Below, one piece after another: positions 23,641 through 35,400 of a DNA stretch of 64,000 nt. A model generated the notes under the pieces. The model was given only the letters and a program-made list of their open reading frames with translations, was not told where the DNA came from and ran no database searches. Within the stretch, counting starts at the first letter, position 1, and each line of letters opens with the position of its first letter. A program made the position numbers and the translations under genes. The stretch is from Thuidium tamariscinum (lineage: Eukaryota; Streptophyta; Bryopsida; Hypnales; Thuidiaceae): contig OX344749.2 in the NCBI GenBank assembly GCA_947034885.2, positions 3,177,501 through 3,241,500 on the forward strand, written 5' to 3'.

Positions 23641-23933
23641 CCCAAGCCGCTTTTAGAGCAGTGTACCGAACATAGAAGCTTACACCGTTTTACGTGCAAG
23701 AGTTTTCTGGCATTCATCGGTACTGCACAGGACTTGCAAGTACAACTCCGGTACAGTACCGTGTACAAGATTCTCGTGGACGCGGAAGTGCGGAACGTTT
23801 GCTGCTGCCTTGAAGGGTCAGAGATTCCGAGCGATCGCTGTCCCCACCAGGCCACCTGTGACTGGCTGGGGGGAGCTTTGCCACTGACAATACCACCCCC
23901 CTCGAATCTTGTTGTAAAATATGCTTTACCAAT
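23641..23933. other. GC-richer island of unknown origin
   Basis: A stretch of about 290 bases, clearly richer in GC than its surroundings (GCGATCGCTGTCC, GGTCAGAGATTCCGAGC). Reading frames exist on both strands but none shows a recognisable domain. It may be a gene fragment, or unique DNA spared by transposons. Confidence 0.35.
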
Positions 23934-24111
23934 AATAATAATAATAATTTGAAACAAATGGACAAATTCCATTGATAAAGGAATCAGTACATCGAACCAC
24001 CCCGGGCGGAAATTCTTTTTTTCATTTTTTAAAACTTTGCTAAACTTTCTCCTTTTTTTTCCTAGAACATTCAGCAAACGGGAACTGCCAGCCTAACAAT
24101 CATGGAGTGAA
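23934..24111 (-). mobile_element. Short non-LTR retrotransposon insertion (5'-truncated LINE or SINE)
   Basis: The insertion is bounded by a perfect 13-bp target duplication ATGCTTTACCAAT (23921-23933 and 24112-24124). Read on the minus strand, it ends in TTTGTCCATTTGTTTCAAA followed by a (TTA)n tail. A related 3' end with an (AAAT)n-type tail lies at 63669-63750. No coding part remains. Confidence 0.82.
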
Positions 24112-24139
24112 ATGCTTTACCAATTATCATATACCAGCT

Positions 24140-24444
24140 TACTAAGGTAGAACCACCTATACTCAATCACTTTGGAAGCCAAAAAGTGCTTTGAACCTAT
24201 AGCCAATATCTAAAGTCTTTTAATTTGGATCATAGCTGAGACTACTTTCTCAATCGGTACTTCTTACACACTTTATGACACTTTGAAACATGTATCATGA
24301 CCTTATTAATCCCAACTTTGAGAATGCGGGAAAAATACAGTTCAAGCTTTGATTAGAAATCTTTTCTAGCCTTGGTTGGAAATAGCCACATCCTATAGGT
24401 TGGATATAGGTCCGTGATCGGGAATAGGTAGTTCTACCTTAGTA
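24140..24444. mobile_element. TA-flanked MITE with AGGTAGAACC ends
   Basis: A 305-base element with ends ACTAAGGTAGAACCACCTA and TAGGTAGTTCTACCTTAGT. Its interior differs from the AGGTAGGAGG family, so it is a sibling family sharing only the terminal bases. Confidence 0.72.
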
Positions 24445-25149
24445 TTATTATAAAAGGATCTTTGTTGCACTACTGACTAAGGTGAATTGTCAGCAATCCA
24501 TTTGGCGACTTCCATCCAATGTTTGGGGAGAACTGCTCAATGAGACTATGCAAATGTTGGAAAATGTTGTTGAAAAAACTCATTGTTTTTGCATAAAGAC
24601 AAATGTGCAGTGAGAAATGGGGAGAGCAATTGAATTTGTTTTGTCAAAGTGTGAATTTGTTATGAATATTTGAAGTGTGTTGGCCAATTAGTCCTAAAGA
24701 CTCAATGGGGTTTCTCCAAAACTAGCAAAAAGTGCATCAATATTGATCATCTTATTCATTTAAAGTAGTCACAATATTTTCGAATATGGCCACAATAAGA
24801 AAGTCTAAAATAGTCACCTCATATGATGAACTTACATACAAAAGGTGGAAGTTCAAACTGTTGTAGTAACTAATCATTTCATCACCATTACTTGAAACCT
24901 TGATTGGGGATACTAATTCTACCTAATATTAGCCCAAACCTTATTTATTGAAAAAAAGATTGTCATTGTTTGAATCAAGACTTAATAGACCATTCTCCAC
25001 TTATGTCCACAATGGATTTTTTGTCTGTCATAGACTAGTTTGCTATAGCTCATTGTTAGCCAAAGCCTTTAGGAAAATAACTATTTGAAGTGTGAAAATA
25101 GAGGATCCAAAAGTGAAGAAAAAATTGGTAGGACCAAGAATCAACTAGT

Positions 25150-25585
25150 TTGCTTAATATTAGAGGTGGATATATAGGATAAATATTAGAAATGGACTAC
25201 TTTGATAAATTTTAGATGTAGACATAATTATAGGTAAATATTAGAGGTGGATTACTTTGATAATTTTTAGATATAGATATAGATATATATATATGTAAAT
25301 ATTAGAGGGGGACTACTTTGACAAAATTTAGATATAGACATTTAGGTAAATATTAGAGGTGGACTACTTTGATAAATTTTAAATATAAACATATAGGTAA
25401 ATATTAGGGGTGTACTACTTTAATAAATTTTAGATATAGACATATAGGTAAATATTGGGGGTGGACTACTTTGATAAATTTTAGATATAGACATATAGGT
25501 AAATATTAGGGGTGGACTACTTTGATAAATTTTTGATATAGACATTTAGGTAAATATTAGAGGTGGACTACTTTGATAAAAAAAA
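25150..25585. repeat. 51-bp minisatellite, about eight units
   Basis: Head-to-tail units of about 51 bases built on GGTGGACTACTTTGATAAAT and AGATATAGACATATAGGTAA. Units near the right end are more alike than those at the left. Copy 1 of the host repeat lacks the array. Confidence 0.85.
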
Positions 25586-25719
25586 ATTGGAATTAGTTGC
25601 TTGCCATTTCAAATTCAAGGCTAACATCCGGGGTGATAAAGGCAAACAATCTTTTTGGACAAGATATATATCATTTTAGGGTTGGCCATATAGGAGCTTG
25701 GAGTAAAGTTGTGTTGTCT

Positions 25720-26648
25720 TTAACCCCTAAAGGACCATTGTCCCCTCGGGGGACAATTTGGAGTTCGGGCAGGTTCCGTAGACCTCAATTTTTAATGAAT
25801 CTTTTTGAAACTTTCTCATAAGATAGGAGAACTGATTAGCTTCATGAGAATATAGTTTTTATTTCAATTGGTGACCGGGAGCAAAAGTTATACCACAAAA
25901 AGCCCAAATTTTCATTTGGCGGGCAGAATTTTTTTTTTGCAAAAAGTCAAAAAAAAAAAATTAATTTTTTATTCTAAAATAATATATTTTTGCCTACATG
26001 TGAAGCTTTGATTCACTCTATTTGGACTTATAATGAGAAAGTTATGGACAATCTTGTTTTTCGGGCAATCTAAACAATTTCTTGAAAAAATAACTTATAG
26101 GATTCATTTTTTAATGCAATTTTCACAATTTTTCAAAAAAAATTGTTGGACAAGGTTATGTTTACTTTCTAGAACAATCTCACCATTGGGATTATTGTAT
26201 TTCAATCGCATCTTAGAGTTATTAACCATTTAGTTTTTCTTTCAATCTTGGACCTACATCTACTTTACAATTTTTTAAAGAATGAAAATCAAGTGTTTTT
26301 TGTGTGAAATTTTTTTCCTAGACTCTCGACTCAATTTCTTAACACAAAAAATTATAAATTCAAAGTCTATACTGTAGTTTTTAAATACAAATTCCAGTCA
26401 AAGTCATCTGAAATTGCAAACCACAGTTCAAAAAAACTTGTATTCCAACTTTGAATGCTCATATCTTCCAATCTGTACGGTCAAACTTCATGAAATTTTT
26501 ACCACTTGATCTCAATCAAGTTAAGTACACGATACTACGGTTAGATTCTTAAAAATATATATTTTTTGTTTTCTTGGATGAATGCAACAGAAATGGCAGT
26601 TTTGAGAGGTTTTTGACAGAAAAAAAGCCTTGGTCCTTTAGGGGTTAA
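25720..26648. mobile_element. TTAA-flanked element with CCCCTAAAGGACCA ends, copy 1
   Basis: 929 bases including TTAA at both ends. Inverted ends are CCCCTAAAGGACCA and TGGTCCTTTAGGGG. There is no transposase. It is inserted in a copy of the dispersed repeat. Exact TTAA flanks with CCC-starting ends are the hallmark of piggyBac-type elements; Kolobok elements also use TTAA. Confidence 0.8.
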
Positions 26649-26700
26649 ACAAGACAAAAAATTGGGTTTTGATTACATGCATTAGAAAAAGAATTAGACC

Positions 26701-28499
26701 CTTAGAAGGTTGCCAAATAATGACTTTGTTAAAGATTTCCATCTCATGTCTAGCCCTATAGAATTGTACTAACCATAGTTTACAACATTTGCCTTTAGTG
26801 AAGGTAGTCAAATTGTAATAGATAGTTACAATAGGGTGCAACAAAGTTACAATTTTTTCATCAATCTTAAATTCATTTAGATTATTAATTAATTTAGAGT
26901 CCAAGGTATTTAATAAACTCTTATAATTTTGGTAAATAAATTTAACCAAAAGTCACTTAGTTTCATGTGTTTGAAGGTGAGAAGAGAAGTTCTTCATTTG
27001 AAGTTTAGAGCCTTTAATAAAAGAAAATGGACAATTTTTTTTTAAAAATGCTTGAAAATTTCAAAAAAAGTTGTTCCTTCCAACTCTTCTATGAAATTTG
27101 TCTATAAATGAAGTTCAAGCCTCAAAAAATCAAATGGACTTTTAGAGTTTTAACCTAGATTGATTCCCCAAATTTCTTTCAATTCAAAATTTTTTAGATA
27201 GAGATATTCTATTATGTTAAAATGAAGTCTTAAATTCTACTTCCAACACATTTTTTGTGTTTTGATGATGAGTAGTCAAGCTCTCATCTTCAAATTATCC
27301 CATACCTTTTGAGTTTTGAAGATTCATGATGAATAATTGATTTTCATATTAAAAAAAATTCTTCACCTTCCATTCTCACCAAATGTGAATGAAGTAAGTC
27401 TTGCATATTGCCATCAAAAATAATTCATGATGGTGGATGGTGATTAGACTATTTTGGATATTTTTTTTGGACAACTTGGTTAGAGTTCAAAGTGCATAAA
27501 ATTTAAGGTGTTTAGTAATGAATTAGACTTCTAATTAGACAACCCATGTGGAATATGTGAATTAGGATTGATCCCTGAAACCCTAAACTGCGTTTGTTTA
27601 GCAATATAGCGATGTTGGGAGCTCACTATGAATGAAGTTTTTATTTATTTTTCTTTGAAAATTTCACACAACATGCATCCAAGGAGAAGATTTAAGGTCC
27701 AACAATTTTCATAACTTTTGACAATATAGTTAAAAAGTTATGGAATGATATGTTGTTTCTTTTGAATGGTAGACAATCTAAATAGCAAAAACATTTCTTT
27801 TAAAACATTTTTTTTAAAAACATAAAAATTTGAAATTGTTTTATTAGATTAATATCTATGTGGAGAACTTTGAATCATTCCATTTCAATATAGACTATTG
27901 GAATTGGACTATTGTATTGGGACTAACCAAGGTGGCTGCATCTTTTGAGAGGATAGTTATTGTAGTACAATTTCAAATGACAAATAACATATTGTCACAT
28001 TCTTACATACTATTACACTATTGACACACTCATAGAAAGATTGGTTTGTACATGCTAGAATTATTTGATAGTTACAACAAATTTCAAGAAAAAAACTCTT
28101 GGATTTACTAGATTGTATAGGTTTTATCATTTACTTCAAAAAGTTTATCTACATCTATACTCATTGTATAACAAAAAAAATTGTACAAACCCTATTTGTA
28201 AAGGCCAATATATTAATAAAAATTCCTACGAAATGATGTTTTTACATAGCCTAATTTATATACAATAGGGTATGTGATATTTCAAGGACCCTATCGTAGT
28301 CCTACATATTGTATAAAATTTATCCCCTTTGAATTAAATGGACCCTATGTTATTTTAACTTGCATAGTTTTCTAAAAATCGAGAGTGATCTCCCAAGATG
28401 ATTACGTGTGTCAAAAACGTTATTATTTTAAAGTTTGGTACTTATATAGGAGATGGCACTTTTGGAGCACTTTTGACTAAAACATAGTGAAAGAATTTT
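26701..28499. other. AT-rich spacer without a recognised gene
   Basis: Only chance frames up to 103 codons with no motif. It separates the TTAA element from the left edge of duplication block B. Confidence 0.35.
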
Positions 28500-28867
28500 A
28501 GGGATTAATATCTAGTCCATTGTATCTCCATGTTCCAAAATTTATTGCCTAAAATAAACCCACAATGGCTTGACATTATTTCACGTCCAAAATCACAAAA
28601 AATTAAATTAATTGTCTTCTATATCTTCTCAATATTTACAAGCTAAGTACATCATTCCATAATCAATACAAATAGCAATTAAGCATACTTATTGTTATGA
28701 AATATAAATTGTTATTATTGGGTCTTATTGGGAATTCAAAAAATATTTCAATATTGTACATTTCAATATGACTATGAACACAAAGTCCATCTGCCAATTC
28801 GTACACTTGCAATAAAATATTTGGTGCTTGGTGAGCTATGACTTGAAGATGCCCGAGCTTAATAGTT

Positions 28868-29184
28868 TAAGGGAGGAGGTCCACCAAGCACTCATGCTCT
28901 AAAATGGCTCACCTCTTCAAATGTACTTTATTTTTATTTTTATAGGAATGTACAAAATAGTGTGAATTTGAAAAAGTGGATGATTCAAGAGCCCTATATC
29001 ATTTCAACTTCAAAAATTCATAACAAATTCCACAAAGCTCAAAAAAACATGAAATGACTTTGGTCAGATGCCAATTCCTCTTGTCTTTCAAGGAAAATCT
29101 CATCTGAAAAGTATTTCAGGAAGTTTCACCTCCCCCAAATTCAGTTTCAGCTCTAAGAGAATGCTTCATGGACCTCCTCCCTTA
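28868..29184. mobile_element. AGGGAGGAGGTCC TA-flanked MITE downstream of gene B
   Basis: A 317-base element with ends TAAGGGAGGAGGTCCA and TGGACCTCCTCCCTTA. The interior is typical of the family. It lies at the site that in duplication block A is occupied by the unrelated MITE 3584-3850. Confidence 0.75.
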
Positions 29185-29279
29185 CAACCTGAAGAAAGTC
29201 TACCACGCCCTGAACTTAAGTAAGAGAAGGGATGGCGGATGCCCCAATTGCAAATTCAAAGCGATTCAGTTCAGGCACC

Positions 29280-29465
29280 TGTGAGAACATCACATACAAA
29301 TCCCCACCGACAGTGAATGAGGACTCCCGACGCCAGAATTTCCAATTTCAAACCCTAAATCCACATCTCAGCTGCCTCGGAGTTGGTCAATTCCAAGTGA
29401 TGTGGAATTCCAAACTGCAAACCCTAAACCTTCAGTCCCTGCAGCTACCTCGGAGCTGGGAAGCT
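29280..29465. repeat. Local duplication at the 3' end of receptor gene B
   Basis: Related units around 29330-29395 and 29405-29460 share CCAAACTGCAAACCC-like and TACCTCGGAG stretches. The second contains the stop codon of gene B. The matching arrangement in gene A indicates that this small duplication is older than the gene duplication. Confidence 0.55.
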
Positions 29466-32400
29466 GGGAGGTCCACTGTAGGACCCGGAAGAGTAGTCGG
29501 AGATGCCCGATGGCTGATGGGAATGGGAATGCGAATGCGAAGAAGGAGCCTGAGTCGATCGCACATTAGATGCCTCTAGTGCCAAAGCCCCTTGCAGCTC
29601 TTGCACCACTTCAGTCATTGTTGGCCTGTGCTGACCTTTGGGCTCCACACTCTGCATAGCAACATCAGCAACTTTCCATACGGCTTCCATGTTGGGATGT
29701 GAGGCTATCACCGCACGGTCCAAGATTGTGGTGATGTCATTGTTATGAAGATTGTTCCGAACCTGAAGAACCCAAATGAATTTAAAGATCAGTAATCAGT
29801 TGAATTGGTTATCTTTGACTTCACAAAATGAAAAGTTTTAAATTCAATGGGGAATATGTTAGTATTTTTCCACTAATAAACCCCTGGTTACTTATTTGTA
29901 TTAGCCTCTACATTGAAGTTCTTAATAATAGGTTTCAAATGATCATGTATGCAAGAAATGAGTGGGCAACTCACCCAATTGCTAATATTTGGATCCCTTC
30001 CATTTGGAGATGATTTCTCAATGGGAAGAGAACCAGTGATTAGTTCCAAGAGCACAATTCCAAAGCTGTATACATCACTTTTGGAGGATATGAAATGAGT
30101 TGTATAGTACCTATACACAAACCACCATGAAAATGTAAGTATGTGACAATCATGAAGACACAAGACAAACCTCACATCATTCTAAGTCATGTCTTCTATT
30201 GTAAAAGAAAGCAACTAATCATCTCATCATATATTTAGGGGTATTCAATTATCTTGCTTGGCTAGAAGTTCATGGATACTTTGACCTAGATCTACTAAAG
30301 CTCAATTCAAACAAAAGACTGAATCCACATAACATTAAATAGTTGCAAGTTTCAAAAACCATTGGCCTAAAGGTATCAAACATCAAATAATCTATATCAA
30401 CAACTGAAGTTACAAAACAACTATAGCAACAACTCAATAATGAGAATTTAATGAATAGAAAAGTACTTCATAAATGGTGAACTCTATCATTACTAACTTT
30501 TTGTTTTGAAAAAAAAATGCCCTATTTAAAAAAACATGCAAATAAAATTGTTGATATATCATCCCCATGGACTGTTAGATGGTTTTTTTTACACTTTCAA
30601 GTGAGGACTGCCACAAGAAAAAAATCCAAGTTTGTGGGCTTCCAGATCGCTTACTCTGGATCGAGGTAGCCTGCAGTGCCCATGACATTATTAGTCATTA
30701 CTCTTGTGCCATCAGCTTCACCCATCAGCCTCGTTAGTCCAAAATCCGCCACTTTAGCCTCGAATTGGGGAGTGAGCAGAATGTTGCTGCTCTTCACGTC
30801 TCGGTGGATGAAACTCGGCCTGCACGCCGTGTGCAAATACTCCAAGCCTGCAAGTCCATCAGACACTCATCAATCTAAATGCTCTTCGAGAAACTCGCTC
30901 CTGATGAAGCAATTCAAAATACGGAATGAGCGAGAACCACATCCACGGAGGTACAAGTCACGCACAAACTGATGCAGCTGATCAATGTCAACTTCGTTGT
31001 ATTGGTGGAGTTCCATGTGACATTTTGACAGTTTTTCATCAGCTTGCTATGTCCACAGAGAAGCAAATTAAAATTGCAAATTGATTCAATGTTTCGCAGT
31101 AACCAAAATGAATTGAAACAACTTGAAATCCAGGTCAATGCTGGAAATTTCTACCTTGTGCTGAGTTGAGGGCAATGTTGAGGCGCCTCCTCCAATTTAG
31201 AGTGCCAGCACTCGCTGAACTGCCTGCATCATCACAAGATCCATTTCGCAAGAGTCGTGTCAAAACCAATGTTGGCTTGCAAGGTGCAACTTCCTCTTAC
31301 AAATGGGGTTTACAGCTTAAAGAACTCCAGCCACACCATACTCCAATGTGAGCCTACCCACTTCCTTGGCAAATACATAGAATTTAATTTTGAAACTTAG
31401 CAGATTGTTTTAATTGACATTGATTCCAGTTTTATTTGCCTTACACTCATTCATATTTGGAGGTAGGTGTTTGAATTTCCTCAACTGCGTACATGCTGCA
31501 AATTTTCATTTGTGAGACTCCTTAATTGCTTTTTAAAACATATTATTCAAATTCTGAAACTTAGCAGATTGTTTTGATTGATATTCAGTTTAATATGACT
31601 GTCTAAATTTTCATGTTTGGATCGATGTAGGTGATTGAATATCCTGAACTGCATTCATGCTGCAGATTTTTCATTTGTTATGCATCATCGGATACAAAAG
31701 TTGGGTACCAATGTCAATTGATGAATATGTCAGCAGATTGATTAAATGTTGTAGGCGTGAAGTCCCAGAGCAGAAGAAAAATTCAAGTTCTCACCATGTA
31801 AGTGATCAAATAAGGAGCCGTTGTGCATGTATTCGTAGATAAGGCTTTGCTTCTGTTCCTGGCAGTAGCCCACCAAGGCCACCAGGTTCTTGTGGTGCAC
31901 TCGAGATAAAACATCAACCTGGAGGAAGCATCCAACGCCCAACGCCCAATTTCAAAACCATTTCATTAGACAATCCCAAGTACTGCAAGAATTTATGTAC
32001 GGAAAGAAGTCAATCTAGCAAACAGACATCATGGCTCAAGAGAGCAAAAACATTAGATAAGACACAAAAACTTCAATTCAAATGCAGCTCATATTTTACG
32101 AAGTATCACAACTTTCTGTTCATTTACGTGCACATGCACCCTAATGCAAGGCATGTGGAGAGAAAACCTAAAATATTGAAACTAAATTCTAAAAGTTTCA
32201 ACACTTGGAGGGCCACAAACCTCATTGAAGAACGCCCTTTCTTCATGCTTTGAATTTCCATCAGCAACCTTGACCGCCACTTCTTGCCCATCAGGAAGCT
32301 TTCCATAATATACAGGACCGAATCCTCCTTTCCCAAGTTCCCTCCTGAATTGAGCAGTTGCAGCAGTGACTTCCGCATATGTGTAAGCTTTCGCACCACC

Positions 32401-35400
32401 AGGGGTGGCAATTCCTGTTGATACATAATAGAAGATGGTCAGCTTCAGTTCTTGCAATAAGTAAAGCCTGCAAATTCAAATGTATGTTCCAAGTAGAAGA
32501 TTCACAGAATGTACTCTGAACTCTGAATCAATTTACAAAAAGAAATAAGAAAACTTCTTCAGTTTAATTTTGAAAACTGGATTTAGAGTATGAGAGACAT
32601 ACTCGTGGGCGCCCTGTGCTCCTCGTCAGAAAGCTTGCGCTTGCTTTTCCATCGACGGTAGACCAAAATTGCAACAATTGTGATGAGTATGAGTCCCACA
32701 GCACCCCCAGCAGCAGCACCGGCGATGATTCCAATGTTCGATTTGCCACAGTCACTACACTTCGTAATTGCAGAAGCAGGGCCAAGGCCAGACTGGTTTC
32801 CTAAGTAAGGGTTCCCATCATACCTGGACAAGAAACAGAACAATCAATTGAGAAACTTCAGTGCTTTCAACGAAAACAATTGAATTACTTGCAATTGTCT
32901 ATTGACTTGTGAGGAGGAAAATCATTTGACTTACTTGCATAGACATTGCACTTGTGAGGTTGAGGATCCCTATTGAATTTGTGTTATGGGTTGAAACAAC
33001 CACCCCTTTTGATAACCCTGTGCTCATTAATGTAAAGTTTTAACTGATCTTAGCCTAAAATTAATCTTCCAGGTTTATTCACACAAACATTCAACTTGCG
33101 TCAAGAGTATGTAATGTTGAACTATTAGCACCATACGTACTAAACTGAAAATTTACGGTGTTGCAGCCAAGCATTGTTATACTAGAGGATTTCGTTGTGC
33201 TGATTGCTGAAAATGTGGTCCTAATATGTGCAGAAGTGCTACCTAAGAGCTTGGAAAAGTGGGACACGTTTTCATTTTTATTCGTTTTGTGATGCGTTTA
33301 AAACTTTGACAAAATCCTTTCAATGTGCCAGTAAGAGGAATATGGTCATTTAAAAAGAATAATTCCAAGATCCGCCAACTCGGAAAGCAGTAAACAGGAG
33401 TACTACTGCAGTGTGATCGTTAAAAATACGCTGCAAGTTACATGGAATAAGATTTTCACTTGAATTGAACTGGTTTGGGAACTACTGGAAGACATCACAG
33501 AGAAAAGCTTCCCATGATTTGCAGGGTCTCCGACTGATCGCAAAAATCATTTGACAGCCTCCCAATGATAGACAGTGTGGTCTCATTGCATCAAAGTGAG
33601 GGCTTTGTCGAATACAATGAGCAGAGGGAGACCTCTCAATGAATCAATGGCAAAACAGTTCTCTCATGATGCTATCTTCAAGTTCTTGAAATGGTTTCAA
33701 TTCACTGAAGATACAACATTGAATACAAACTTAGTGACGCGAGAGAACTTACGTGAACCGTATCTGAGAATTAGCCGAAAGAAGACCCTCTGGAATTGGA
33801 CCACTGAAGTTATTGTTCTGGACAGCCCTGCAACAATTTCACGCTCATTTTCAGTTTCAACCGCAGATGTGGAGCTTCGAGAACAAAACTTGAGAGCAAG
33901 AAAATTCGAGATCAAGCACATACTGCTCTAATTCATCCACCTGTCGATGGAAGGGGTTTGAGAAACTTACAAGAGCCTCAGAGCTGTCATAGTTGTCAAC
34001 CACTCCGGCAGCGAGCCATTGAGATTGTTGTTGGACAAGTCCCTAAGAAACACCCACAGCAACAGCCATGAATGAAGTTAAGTCACACGCAACAGAGTTT
34101 GGTGTCTCTTTGTCAAGACTCGTTTGGATCTTAATGTTGAAAAATACCGTAACGCAGAAGACTTCACTGTCTGGGCTCGTCGGAAGAAGATTATTGCACT
34201 TTCAATCCGTGTTTAACTTAGCTTACCCACTCAAATTCACAAGGGATTTTGCATCATTTCCCTGACCCTCTGGGAAGAAAATGGAGACCAATGATAATTG
34301 TGTGATTATCTACTAGCAGCACACAGGAAATTTTTATTACTATACACCCCTGATATCACACTAGTCCGATTTGAACGATCTCCCCTGTGCTCACTTGCCC
34401 TCCTCGCGCAATTTTCCTGTGAGACTGTTGTGGTGCCCTCACACTCCTGTTGCAAGGTGAAACTTGCCGAATTTAATTATTTATGAGATCTTTCAGTCAC
34501 AAAATTAATTTTTTATCGAGAAAGAAGCACTCCGCTCAAATAGGTGATTTTCTAGTTGGGGTTATTTTAAGCCTTTCAGCTTCACCATTAGTCCAGCACA
34601 CCAAGAGACATGAACTTTATGTGTGTTATCTCAGCTACATTAAATTGTCGCAACTGACCGACTGAAACCTCAAATCTATTTCACTCCAAATACTTTTCTA
34701 CAAGAGCTCCAGGTGCCAACCTCAGTGCTCGAGCAACTTTACCATGAAAATTTGGCTCTCTGAAATTAACCCGCAATTCTGAATAATGAGACTATCGTTG
34801 ATATTGATATGATATTTAAACTAGCAAGCTGCAATTGTCGTTCACAGAATTGGGACAACTCACAAGCTGGTGAGATCCTCGAGGTTGGCAAAACTGTCTT
34901 GTAGAGCACCCACCAAGCCATACCCAGAAAGGTTCCTGCAGGCACATTCTCAACCAAATGAGTGCACCCAAAATTTGCCAACACTATCAGCAACAATCTG
35001 CAAATTAAACAAGAAATTCTCCAGGAAGAATCTTCTTAACGTGCACTATTGATGCAAAACCCTGAGATTATTTTCAGACCCTCTTCGTAGATAAATCGCT
35101 TTCCTCTCTGCCATTCTTAAGTGGAGAATTTCAGCTTTCAAAAGAGGGAAATTTGTACTTACAAGGCAGTGATCACAGGCGATGGCGCATCTGAAGTGGG
35201 ATCAGGGATGCCGCAAGTAATCCAGGCATGAGGGAAGGGAAGACATGGATCGCCAGTCCATTCCGTCAGATTGTAGCTCCTCTTGATGTAGTCAACAGTC
35301 AGTGCTGCAGATCACCAATACCATTGGAATTCTGTGAGCTTCCCAAACTTCGAAGGAGATATGAATTTCGGCATGCGTCTCATTTGGTACTACACGACTT

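Larger units (their letters stand above)
24455..26700. repeat. Unclassified dispersed repeat, copy 2 (carries a minisatellite and a TTAA element)
   Basis: Begins with AAAGGATCTTTGTTGCA and GCGACTTCCATCCAATG, then follows copy 1 (CATAAAGACAAATGTG, GAGGATCCAAAAGTGAAG). It resumes as GACAAAAAATTGGG after the TTAA element. Copy 1 near 20640-20660 shows the uninterrupted site. Confidence 0.6.

Noticed and set aside
23641-24077. A 146-codon minus-strand frame across 23.6-24.1 kb
   Set aside because: It runs through the non-LTR insertion and its target duplication, so it cannot be an ancestral gene.
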